Shown: in pieces, positions 1 through 6,668 of the stretch
Layout of the letters: each line of letters opens with the position of its first letter
Position numbering within the stretch: the stretch's first letter is position 1
DNA from: Verrucomicrobia bacterium UBA3750
GTDB taxonomy: Bacteria > Verrucomicrobiota > Kiritimatiellia > RFP12 > UBA1067
Assembly: GCA_002371755.1 (NCBI GenBank)
Contig: DFGM01000056.1
Span: forward strand, 4,527-22,947
Length of the DNA stretch: 18,421 nucleotides
Direction: 5' to 3'
Notes under the pieces: generated by a model
The model's database searches: none
What the model saw: the letters and a program-made list of their open reading frames with translations, nothing else
What the model was told of the DNA's origin: nothing
Position numbers and translations under genes: made by a program

Positions 1-14
1 GGGGGGGGGGGGGG
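1..14. repeat. 14-base poly-G run at the window edge
   Basis: The first 14 bases are all G, and ordinary mixed sequence follows at once. A homopolymer this long exactly at the edge is more likely a contig-end artefact (poly-G from two-colour short-read chemistry, or an assembly end) than genomic sequence. A genuine C tract on the minus strand cannot be excluded. Confidence 0.6.
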
Positions 15-92
15 TAACTTCCATGCAAATGCTCCACGCGCATTCTACGAGCGTTCTGGACGATGCTATGGAAGAAGCTTTTCACGCCGCGC

Positions 93-121
93 ATTATACC
101 ATATCTGTCCATTCGGCGCAA
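93..121 (-). promoter_or_regulatory. Sigma70-type promoter firing off the left edge
   Basis: On the minus strand a -35 box TTGCGC (116-121) is followed by a 17-bp spacer and a perfect -10 TATAAT (93-98). The -10 is preceded by TGG, an extended -10 context. Transcription would start near position 86 and run out of the window. The ATATGGTATAAT core (93-104) is identical to those of the promoters at 5366 and 15757. No coding start can be assigned downstream, because only about 85 bases remain and they end in the poly-G run. Confidence 0.65.
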
Positions 122-133
122 GTGGGTAAAGGA

Positions 134-170
134 GTTAGGAGCTAGTTAGGAGTTGGAAGTTAGGAGTTGG
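134..170. repeat. Short direct repeats, GTTAGGAG family
   Basis: The 12-mer GTTAGGAGTTGG occurs perfectly at 145-156 and 159-170 (14-base period). A partial copy, GTTAGGAG, lies at 134-141. The block is non-coding and sits between the third promoter and the inverted repeat downstream of the histidinol phosphatase gene. It looks like a degenerate simple-sequence array; no function is evident. Confidence 0.55.
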
Positions 171-184
171 GTGGGGCGTTCTCT

Positions 185-230
185 CAAGGTGGGGCGAGCC
201 CTCCGGGCGAGACGCGTCACCCCCACCTTG
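185..230. repeat. Large inverted repeat with nested hairpin
   Basis: A perfect 10-bp stem, CAAGGTGGGG (185-194) with CCCCACCTTG (221-230), encloses a second small hairpin GCCC-TCC-GGGC (198-208). It lies about 35 bases after the histidinol phosphatase stop. Neither side has a T tract, so it is not a canonical intrinsic terminator. The nested palindrome resembles dispersed REP-like intergenic elements, but only one copy is present in this window. Confidence 0.5.
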
Positions 231-263
231 GTCTTCATCCGAAACCCGAAACCTGCAAAACAT

Positions 264-1061
264 CTACCAGGGGCGGTCGAATGCACAGGCGATGGTCGAG
301 GCGCTGTGGGCGTCTGCCGAAAGTATCATCTTAATGCCGCGCGAGCGGAGCATCGCCCGGAAAGCGGAAGAGGGGTAGGCATCGTCCATCCAGCCGCGCG
401 AGATGGCGCCGGTGTTGATTTCCACAATTTTGCCGGAGCGGGCGAAGGCGTCTGCCGTCTTTTCGAGCTCTTCCACATACCACGGGGCGCGTTCGTCGAG
501 GTAATTGAGTTTGCCGTCGAACTTGCGTATGAGATCGGGGTGGCCTATGACATCGAAGTCGTAAAGGCGCACCATCTCGCGCTGAGCCGCGAAATATGCT
601 TTCACATAAGCCTCCACGCTACCGCCGAAGTGGCTGTTTATCCCCTCGACGAGCGATTCGGGCGATTTATCGACGAACACCCATTCACCGTCGGGAGCGA
701 CTACGAAATGCACGGAGCCGATAATGTAGTCTATTCCATTCCCCTTCGGATATATGGATGAATCGGGGAAGCAGACGCCGGGTATGTAGTCGGCCTCGAC
801 GGCGCACAAGACCCGGATCTTGCCGGCGTATTTGCGTTTGAGTGCGCCTATATCCTCTATATAAGGAGAGAGCTTCGCTTTGGTGAGCGGCCAATCGAGG
901 GGGTCGCCCGGCAGCATTGCGTGGCTCGAAAAGCCGATTTCGGCAAACCCCATCCCGATTGCGGCTTCGACGACGGCTTCCGGCGAATCCTTGCCGTCGC
1001 ACCAAGTGGTGTGGGTGTGGTAGTTCGCCTTCGGCGGGATGCCGCTCGTGTAGAGAATCAT
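264..1061 (-). CDS. PHP-family histidinol phosphatase
   Basis: This 265-aa protein is most like the PHP-type histidinol-phosphatases (HisJ/HisK), which remove phosphate from L-histidinol phosphate in the penultimate reactions of histidine synthesis, in the cytoplasm. The metal-site residues of the PHP fold are visible: H15-T-H17 near the N-terminus, D22, H47, E89, H118, H174 in IGHPDL, and D250-A-H252 near the C-terminus. The ATG at 1059-1061 overlaps the stop of the upstream NYN gene by 4 bp (ATGA), which fixes the start and implies translational coupling. The C-terminus stops abruptly after AFDRPW, only 13 residues past H252. The +1 frame would continue it plausibly to 235, so a frameshift at the CCCC run (270-273) is suspected. 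Another PHP phosphoesterase activity is possible. No other his gene is in the window. Confidence 0.8.
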   Translation of the reverse strand: MILYTSGIPPKANYHTHTTWCDGKDSPEAVVEAAIGMGFAEIGFSSHAMLPGDPLDWPLTKAKLSPYIEDIGALKRKYAGKIRVLCAVEADYIPGVCFPDSSIYPKGNGIDYIIGSVHFVVAPDGEWVFVDKSPESLVEGINSHFGGSVEAYVKAYFAAQREMVRLYDFDVIGHPDLIRKFDGKLNYLDERAPWYVEELEKTADAFARSGKIVEINTGAISRGWMDDAYPSSAFRAMLRSRGIKMILSADAHSASTIACAFDRPW

Positions 1062-1576
1062 TTCTTGATGAGCCTTTCGGCTTCCTTGAGGAGTTTCTTG
1101 TCGGATGTGACCACTTCCACCCTGTGCGACAGACCCTGAAAGCGTGCCATGCGCAGGAAGTCGCAGATGAAACGGTCTGCGCGTTGCGCACCCGAGCCGC
1201 CTGTGTATGAGACTCTGAGGCGACCATCCTGGCGGGTGTTGTCGTCGTGACCGTCGAACACAATCCACACGAAGTCGCCGGTGCGCGAGGCGAGGTAGGC
1301 CTGCCATTTGGCGACGAGGTCGCGGGAAGATTTGGCGCGTCTAGGGTCTGAGCCGTCTCCGAGCACCATGTTCCATCCGTCCACGATAATAAAGCGCGAT
1401 CCTTTGGGCAGCGTTTCCAGGTCGCGGGCGGCCAGGAGGGCGAAGGCGAAATGCGCGGAAAGGGCAGCTGCCTCGTCGCGGAGGCGCGCGTTCTCTTCTT
1501 TGAGACGCGCCACCTCCCTGCGCATTTCGCCCACGCGCACGATGCGCGAGGCGATTATGGCGCCTTGCGCATCCAC
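1058..1576 (-). CDS. YacP-like NYN-domain protein (putative RNase)
   Basis: About 172 aa. The N-terminal part (roughly residues 18-45) is charged and helical, likely a short coiled coil. The rest matches the YacP/DUF901 class of NYN domains, a PIN-like nuclease fold linked to RNA processing. Key acidic positions are present: D66 and N69 in IIVDGWN, D108 in VFDG, D134 in the ADRF segment after SYTGG, and D159 in VVTSD. The reading frame stays open upstream into the flavodiiron gene, but that part is a shadow. I chose the GTG at 1574-1576, 2 bp after the flavodiiron stop. The ATG at 1523-1525 (155 aa) is an alternative, and neither has a convincing ribosome-binding site. It overlaps the next gene by 4 bp. 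The family assignment is fairly secure; the RNA substrate is unknown. Confidence 0.75.
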   Translation of the reverse strand: MDAQGAIIASRIVRVGEMRREVARLKEENARLRDEAAALSAHFAFALLAARDLETLPKGSRFIIVDGWNMVLGDGSDPRRAKSSRDLVAKWQAYLASRTGDFVWIVFDGHDDNTRQDGRLRVSYTGGSGAQRADRFICDFLRMARFQGLSHRVEVVTSDKKLLKEAERLIKK

Positions 1577-1578
1577 GT

Positions 1579-2745
1579 CTATTTTACGAGTTCGTCGGCA
1601 AGGGCGGCAAGCTTCGCCTCGCTCTCGGCGTTGAGCGCCCCCTTGATCGTGACCGTATTTTCGCAGAAGACGAGGTTCTTGCACTTTTCGAGCATACCCT
1701 TCATCACTCTGGCCGCGCTGGGTGCCCAGGAACCGTTTTCGATGAACGCCACTTTGCGGTTCTGGTAGTTGCGCTCCGTGAGATGGTCGATGAAGTGGCG
1801 CATCCACGGGAAGATGTCCATGTTGTAGGTAGTGGTGGCGAAGACGGTGGTGCCGTAGCGGAAAGCGTCCTCAACAGTTTCGGGCTGGTCGTCACGCGCA
1901 AGGTCCATCACGGAGACCTTGGGGCAGCCGCGCGCGAGGAGCATTTCCTTGAGCTTCAATACGGCGGCTTTCGTGTGGCCGTAGACCGATGTATAGGCGA
2001 TGAGGATGCCGGGCGTTTCCACTGCGTAGCTCGACCACGTGTCATATTGCTTCACGGCGTGCGCAATCTCCTCCGGGGTGGAAAGGACTGGGCCGTGCAG
2101 AGGGCAGATGGTCTTGATTTCGAGTCCGGCGGCTTTTTTGAGGAGAGCCTGGGTGTTGGCGCCGAACTTGCCGACGATGCCGATGTAGTAGCGGCGGGCT
2201 TCGCAATCCCAGCCTTCGGGGTCTTCGCGGTCGTTTGCGCCGAACTTGCCGAAGCCGTCTGCAGAGAAAAGCACCTTGTCGGTGGTATCGAACGTAACCA
2301 TCACTTCGGGCCAGTGCACCATGGGCGCGGCCACGAACGCGAAAACGTGCTTGCCCGTGGAAAGGGTGTCGCCTTCCTTCACCACGATGCGCCTGTCGGC
2401 GTAGTCGGTGCCGAAGTAGTTCTTCATCATCATGAAGGCCTGCTGGGATGCGACCACTTTCGCGGAGGGATACTTCTCCATGAAGAGTGCGATATTGGCC
2501 GAATGGTCGGGCTCCATGTGCTGCACGACGAGATAGTCTATTGCCGCATCGCCTATCTCCTTCTTTATGTTGGCGAGCCATTCTTCGCCGAAACGCTGGT
2601 CCACGGTATCGAAGACGAGCGTCTTTTCGTCCTTCACGAGGTAGGAGTTGTAGGCCATTCCGAGCGGAACTACATATTGTCCTTCGAAGAGGTCGATGTC
2701 GTGGTCGTTCACGCCTACATATTTGATGTCTTCTGTGATAGTCAT
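1579..2745 (-). CDS. Flavodiiron protein (A-type flavoprotein, O2/NO reductase)
   Basis: 388 aa, the usual length of a two-domain flavodiiron protein. The N-terminal metallo-beta-lactamase-like domain (about 1-245) keeps the whole diiron ligand set: H76-x-E78-x-D80-H81, H144, D163 and H217 (CPLHGP). The C-terminal flavodoxin-like domain (about 246-388) has the FMN phosphate loop YTSVYGHT at 251-258. Proteins of this family reduce O2 to water, or NO to N2O, in the cytoplasm with electrons usually from rubredoxin, and protect anaerobes. No rubredoxin domain is fused and none is encoded nearby. O2 versus NO preference cannot be read from the sequence. The gene lies 46 bp after glyQS behind an A/C-rich leader without a Shine-Dalgarno, and it runs into the NYN gene. 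Confidence 0.93.
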   Translation of the reverse strand: MTITEDIKYVGVNDHDIDLFEGQYVVPLGMAYNSYLVKDEKTLVFDTVDQRFGEEWLANIKKEIGDAAIDYLVVQHMEPDHSANIALFMEKYPSAKVVASQQAFMMMKNYFGTDYADRRIVVKEGDTLSTGKHVFAFVAAPMVHWPEVMVTFDTTDKVLFSADGFGKFGANDREDPEGWDCEARRYYIGIVGKFGANTQALLKKAAGLEIKTICPLHGPVLSTPEEIAHAVKQYDTWSSYAVETPGILIAYTSVYGHTKAAVLKLKEMLLARGCPKVSVMDLARDDQPETVEDAFRYGTTVFATTTYNMDIFPWMRHFIDHLTERNYQNRKVAFIENGSWAPSAARVMKGMLEKCKNLVFCENTVTIKGALNAESEAKLAALADELVK

Positions 2746-2791
2746 GTTATCGTATGCTTGCTGTGTTTGTGGTTTGTGCCGTCCCGGCGTT

Positions 2792-4375
2792 TCAGAATTC
2801 GAGCGCGTCGTACATCATGGCGAGGAACTCTGCGTAGGACATGCGCTTCTGCGCCATGGAGTCGCGTTCGCGCACGGTGAAGGTGCCGTCCTCGACGGTT
2901 TGCGCGTCGATGGTGATGCACCATGGGGTGCCGGCTTCGTCCTGACGGCGATAGCGCCTGCCGATTGCGCCGGAAACATCCCACATCGCGTTTACCTTCT
3001 TCTGGAGCTTGCCGAAGATTTCGCGGGCGATGCGGTCCTGATCGGGATCTTTCTTGATGAGCGGGAAGACCGCCACCTTGATTGGTGCCACCTTGGGCGA
3101 GAGATGCAGCACCGTGCGCACGTCTTCCTTGCCCTTTTCGTCGACGAGTTTCTGCTCTTCGTAGGCTTCGCAAAGGAGTGCGAGCATGAGACGGTCCACG
3201 CCTGCCGAAGGTTCGATGACATGCGGCACGTATTTGCCGTCGAAGAGGTTGAGGCAGAACTTTTGGGCGGCTTCGGGATCCTTGCCGCGTGCGACCCAAT
3301 CGGCCTTCACCTTCTCGATGAACGCCAGGCGCGCGGCCTCGTCCATCTTCTTCGCAGCCTGCTTGAGGGGGTCGTCGAAGACCATTTGGGATTCACCCGA
3401 CCACTTTTGGTGTTGCGAGAGGTCGAAGTCGCTGCGCGCGGCAATGCCCTCGAGCTCCTGGCGGCCGAACGGGAAATCGTATTCGATGTCGACGCAGGCG
3501 CGGGCGTAGTGGGCGAGTTCGTCGGGCTTCTGCCAATATTCCACGAAATGTTCGGTTGGAAGCCCAACGGCGTTCAGGAACTTTTTGCGCTGTTCCACCC
3601 AGTATTTGTGCCATACCTCCCAGCCCCAGTCGTCCTGCACGGGGCCGTCGAGGTCGGGATTGTCGGCGAGCGTGACCACATGGCCGTGGAGGATTTCCAC
3701 GGCTTCATCGGGTCTGATGAAGAACTCGAGTTCCATCTGTTCGAACTCGCGGCTGCGGAAGGTGTAGTTTCTGGGCGTCACTTCGTTGCGGAAGCTCTTG
3801 CCCATCTGCGCGATTCCGTACGGGACGGTCTGGCGCGACGTGGCGGTGACGTTCTGGAACTGCGCGAAGATGGCCTGGGCGGTCTCGGGACGCAGGTATG
3901 CCACGTTGGAGGGGTCGTCGATTGGACCTACCACCGTCTTGAACATGAGGTTGAAAGGCTTTGGCTCGGTCATTTCGCCGCCGCAATGCGGGCAGGAGAG
4001 CGCGTAGGCCGGGTTGACGGCGGCCGCCTTTTTGCCGAGTTCGGCGCGTATGTCGTCGATCTGGTCGGCGCGCATGAGCTTCTTGCACTGCTTGCACATT
4101 GTCATGGGATCGGCGAACGTATCGAGGTGGCCCGAAGCCTTCCAGATTTTCGGGTGCATGATGATGGTGGCGTCGAGGCCGACCACATCTTCGCGACCGC
4201 GCACAGTGAACTGCCACCACGCTTGTTTTACGTTCTGCTTGAGCTCGCACCCGAGGGGACCGTAATCCCAGAAGCCCGGCATGCCGCCGTATATCTCCGA
4301 GGAATGGTAAATGAAGCCTCTGCGCTTGCAAAGCGCGCTCAAGGCGTCGAGGGAGGATTTGTTTTCTTCTGCCAT
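2792..4375 (-). CDS. glyQS: Glycyl-tRNA synthetase, single-chain alpha2 type
   Basis: 527 aa class II aminoacyl-tRNA synthetase that charges tRNA-Gly, of the dimeric type rather than the alpha2beta2 GlyQ/GlyS type. Visible features are the N-terminal RRGF and GFWDYGPLG segments (about 18-43), a zinc-knuckle-like pair of cysteine motifs C94-x2-C97 and C128-x2-C131, the class II motif 2 region around GKSFRNEVTPRNYTFRSREF (192-211), and a motif 3 region EPSAGVDRL. A C-terminal anticodon-binding domain follows (PIKVAVFPL onward). The length is slightly above the typical 450-510 aa. The ATG start lies 56 bp after the stop of the unknown membrane protein; its A-rich leader has no clear Shine-Dalgarno. 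It is cotranscribed with a flavodiiron gene for no obvious metabolic reason. Confidence 0.95.
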   Translation of the reverse strand: MAEENKSSLDALSALCKRRGFIYHSSEIYGGMPGFWDYGPLGCELKQNVKQAWWQFTVRGREDVVGLDATIIMHPKIWKASGHLDTFADPMTMCKQCKKLMRADQIDDIRAELGKKAAAVNPAYALSCPHCGGEMTEPKPFNLMFKTVVGPIDDPSNVAYLRPETAQAIFAQFQNVTATSRQTVPYGIAQMGKSFRNEVTPRNYTFRSREFEQMELEFFIRPDEAVEILHGHVVTLADNPDLDGPVQDDWGWEVWHKYWVEQRKKFLNAVGLPTEHFVEYWQKPDELAHYARACVDIEYDFPFGRQELEGIAARSDFDLSQHQKWSGESQMVFDDPLKQAAKKMDEAARLAFIEKVKADWVARGKDPEAAQKFCLNLFDGKYVPHVIEPSAGVDRLMLALLCEAYEEQKLVDEKGKEDVRTVLHLSPKVAPIKVAVFPLIKKDPDQDRIAREIFGKLQKKVNAMWDVSGAIGRRYRRQDEAGTPWCITIDAQTVEDGTFTVRERDSMAQKRMSYAEFLAMMYDALEF

Positions 4376-4431
4376 TTTCGTTTGTCTGTTGTATCTTGTT
4401 TAGAGTTTGCCCGATGCCGGCCGCCGGAGTT

Positions 4432-5358
4432 TCATTCGAGAGGAATATCCCAGGAACCCACCTTTACGGGATTGGCCTTTGTGCCTTTGCCGCGCCCGGG
4501 GGCTTCGAGGGAATCGACGAACGCATCGAGGTCGTCATCATCGTCATAGCTGAAATAGCGGATGGGGGCGTTGTTTTCCGGGGCGAGGGAGCTTTCCTGG
4601 CGCTTGAGTTCTTCGTCAAGGGCGGCGAGATCCGCATCGTCGGGCTGAACCGTCTTTGCCGGGGTGGCGGCCACCGGCGCCGGAGCTGCCGGCTGGGTTG
4701 CTTCGCGGCCTTCCTTCTTTTCGTAATATTCGGGATAGAGTCTGCGCCTCTGGAACTCGATTTCACGTTCCTTGAGACGTTCGCGTTCCTTTTCCACGAG
4801 CTCGCGCTGCGCTTTCAACTCCGCCTGCGCTTTTACGAGGCGTTCGTTTTCCGCCGCAAACGCCTTCTCGCGTTCGGCTCGAATCGCATCGAGACGCGCT
4901 TTCTCTTCTTCCGCGATTGCGCCAGGCGTGGCGGAGCGGGAGGCGTTCTTCATCATCTCTTCGGCGAACTTCATTTGCTGATCCATCATCTTCTGCTGCA
5001 TCTCGGCAAGAGCCTTTACCGCTGCATCGCTCTGCGAAGATCCGGACTGAACGAATGCATTCTGCCGGTCGCGGTCTTTCAGCATGAATTGGAAGAGCTG
5101 GTCGCTGAGCGAATTGTTGCGCGAGGACATGTTCATGAGAAGCACCACAAACAGCCCTATGACCGAAACCATCAGCACCACGAAGAATATGCACAGCGTC
5201 ACCATGCGCTTTTGCGCCTTCGCGTGCTCGGCGTCTATATACTGCTGGAAAGCCTTGAGGACGGGAAAATCGTCCATGGCATCGCTCTGCCCGTAAAGGC
5301 GCATCGCGTTAGGGGGGATGGGGGCATCCACCTCCGGTATCTCGTGGCTATCGTTCAT
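4432..5358 (-). CDS. Unknown single-pass membrane protein with coiled coil
   Basis: 308 aa; I do not recognise a family. The N-terminal 50 residues are hydrophilic. One strong membrane segment follows at about 52-75, then a long Glu/Lys/Gln/Arg-rich helical region (about 110-208) that should form a coiled coil. A Pro/Ala-rich linker spans about 222-236. The acidic tail holds a run of five Asp (272-276). There is no signal peptide cleavage site, so it is probably an inner-membrane anchor with one large coiled-coil domain; the orientation is unclear. It is the first gene of the glyQS operon. Its ATG is 7 nt from the -10 box, so transcript start and start codon appear to coincide. An internal start at M19 is possible but has no ribosome-binding site either. 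Confidence 0.8.
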   Translation of the reverse strand: MNDSHEIPEVDAPIPPNAMRLYGQSDAMDDFPVLKAFQQYIDAEHAKAQKRMVTLCIFFVVLMVSVIGLFVVLLMNMSSRNNSLSDQLFQFMLKDRDRQNAFVQSGSSQSDAAVKALAEMQQKMMDQQMKFAEEMMKNASRSATPGAIAEEEKARLDAIRAEREKAFAAENERLVKAQAELKAQRELVEKERERLKEREIEFQRRRLYPEYYEKKEGREATQPAAPAPVAATPAKTVQPDDADLAALDEELKRQESSLAPENNAPIRYFSYDDDDDLDAFVDSLEAPGRGKGTKANPVKVGSWDIPLE

Positions 5359-5365
5359 GAAGGGT

Positions 5366-5395
5366 ATTATACCATATTATAGGCCGCACGCGCAA
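5366..5395 (-). promoter_or_regulatory. Promoter of the glyQS operon, apparently leaderless
   Basis: The -35 TTGCGC (5390-5395), an 18-bp spacer and a perfect -10 TATAAT (5366-5371) with TGG before it form an extended -10 promoter. Seven bases (ACCCTTC) separate the -10 from the ATG at 5356-5358, so the usual start point falls on the A of the start codon. A second TATAAT (5376-5381) lies 4 bases upstream of the first but has no matching -35. Confidence 0.7.
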
Positions 5396-5404
5396 GGGCG
5401 TGCG
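5385..5404. promoter_or_regulatory. Inverted repeat over the -35 box, possible operator
   Basis: CGCACGC (5385-5391) and GCGTGCG (5398-5404) form a perfect 7-bp inverted repeat around a 6-base centre. The repeat contains the whole -35 hexamer of the promoter for the unknown membrane protein. It is placed where a repressor would bind. It could also be a hairpin at the end of the lpxK transcript, but no T tract follows it. Confidence 0.4.
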
Positions 5405-5468
5405 CACCGCCGCGCAGGGAATAACCCCTGTTCGCCTGACGATAATTAGGTTTTGCAACTGGCTCCCC

Positions 5469-6668
5469 TTATATGCCGGAGCGGGTGGTGCCGGTGCGGG
5501 TGTGGCGGAAGCAGATGCGGCTTATGATATCATCGAAAGATTCCGCGCCGGAGAGGATTTCGATGGCGATGCGCAGATAGAGGCACCTTACAGGCGAGGT
5601 CTCGAAGCGCGGGAACCGCACGGCGTCCTTTTCCGTAGTGACGAGTGCATCCGCGCCCATATCGGCAGAGCGGTTGAGCGCGTAGAGGATTTCGCCCGGT
5701 TCGTAGCGGTGGTGGTCGGCATAGCGCTCGCACCAGACCACCTTGGCGCCAAGGTGGCGTAGCGAGTTTTCGAAGCCTTTGGGCGAGGCGATGCCGGAGA
5801 GCGTGCAAAGCGTTTTGCCGCGCAGCCACTCTAGGGGATATTCCTCGCGGCTCCAGACATCCTTCAGCAGGCGCGGGGTATGGTTGCACTCCACGATTTC
5901 GGCGATCGGGTTGTACTTGCGGATTTCGTCTTTAACGGCCGAAACATTTCCCCTGCACTTGGTGAGGAAGATGATGTGGGCGCGTTTCAAGTGGCGGGCG
6001 GGTTCGCGCAGGATGCCTCTCGGCAGCATGTTGCCGTTGCCGAACGGATTGGTGGAATCCACAAGCACCACCTCGATGGAATGCTTTAGGCGCTGGTATT
6101 GGAAGCCGTCGTCCAGGATGATTGTGTCGCAGCCGAGGCGTTTGATGGCGTATCGGCCCGCCTTCACGCGGTTGCGATCCACCACCACGGCCACGCCCGG
6201 TAGATTGGAGGCGAGCATGTAGGGTTCGTCGCCGCCCGTGGCGGCATCGAGCAGGATGTGTTTCCCATCGGATACGACGAGGGGCGGTTCGATGACTTGG
6301 GTGAACATCCTCTGCCACCACGGAGCCTCCTTGCGCCTGTAGCCGCGCGAAAGTATGGCCACCTTGCGGCCTTGCGCGGCAAGCGTGCGCGCGAAGATTT
6401 CCGTGACGGGAGTCTTGCCCGTGCCGCCCGCGGTGACGTTGCCGATGGAAATCACCTGTATTCCCAGCGGAAACCGGCGCAGAATGCCCGTGCGATAGAG
6501 GAGATACCTGAGCGAGACGCCCGCGCCATACAGCCACGAAAACACCTTGAGCAAGCCGAGGATGAAGCGCACGGACGAGCCTTGGTGCTGGTCTGCGCCT
6601 TTCTCCTGTATGAGCTTCACGAGACTCTGCTCGAGCCGCTCGAACGCTCCTGGCCGCGGCTTTCGCAT
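5469..6668 (-). CDS. lpxK: Tetraacyldisaccharide 4'-kinase (lipid A kinase)
   Basis: 399 aa. LpxK phosphorylates the 4' position of the tetraacyldisaccharide-1-phosphate lipid A precursor to make lipid IVA, at the cytoplasmic face of the inner membrane. A hydrophobic N-terminal helix (about 36-58) precedes the Walker A loop GNVTAGGTGKTP (76-87). LSRGYRR (106-112), ILDDGFQYQRL (184-194), the NPFGNG/LPRGILREP segment and TTEKDAVRF are all characteristic of the family. The protein is longer than most members (about 330-350 aa). It has some 20 extra residues before the Walker A loop and a polar C-terminal tail. The ATG overlaps the lptD stop as TGATG, so translation is probably coupled. It is the last gene of the mreB operon; no convincing intrinsic terminator follows. 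Confidence 0.95.
   Translation of the reverse strand: MRKPRPGAFERLEQSLVKLIQEKGADQHQGSSVRFILGLLKVFSWLYGAGVSLRYLLYRTGILRRFPLGIQVISIGNVTAGGTGKTPVTEIFARTLAAQGRKVAILSRGYRRKEAPWWQRMFTQVIEPPLVVSDGKHILLDAATGGDEPYMLASNLPGVAVVVDRNRVKAGRYAIKRLGCDTIILDDGFQYQRLKHSIEVVLVDSTNPFGNGNMLPRGILREPARHLKRAHIIFLTKCRGNVSAVKDEIRKYNPIAEIVECNHTPRLLKDVWSREEYPLEWLRGKTLCTLSGIASPKGFENSLRHLGAKVVWCERYADHHRYEPGEILYALNRSADMGADALVTTEKDAVRFPRFETSPVRCLYLRIAIEILSGAESFDDIISRICFRHTRTGTTRSGI

Noticed and set aside
15..92. Start of a coding gene or a tRNA on the minus strand at the left edge
   Set aside because: ATGs at 41-43 and 22-24 open short frames that run into the poly-G. No Shine-Dalgarno, domain or cloverleaf could be supported.
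1062..1307. N-terminal extension of the histidinol phosphatase
   Set aside because: The extra residues overlap the NYN domain in another frame. The PHP domain begins about 14 residues after the ATG at 1061, which overlaps the NYN stop by 4 bp.
1577..1807. N-terminal extension of the NYN gene into the flavodiiron gene
   Set aside because: The extension is out of frame with a conserved flavodoxin domain and has Arg/Gly/Gln-rich nonsense composition. The real start is at or after 1576.
1783..2880. Plus-strand open frame opposite the flavodiiron gene
   Set aside because: It is a shadow of a gene with every diiron ligand intact.
2696..4549. Long plus-strand open frame opposite glyQS (617 codons)
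   Set aside because: It is fully antisense to the well-conserved glycyl-tRNA synthetase and has a low-complexity His/Val/Leu-rich composition with no recognisable domain.
5415..5430. CAGGG/CCCTG hairpin after lpxK as a terminator
   Set aside because: It has only a 5-bp stem, and GC-rich sequence, not a T tract, follows on the minus strand. No good intrinsic terminator was found for the mreB operon.
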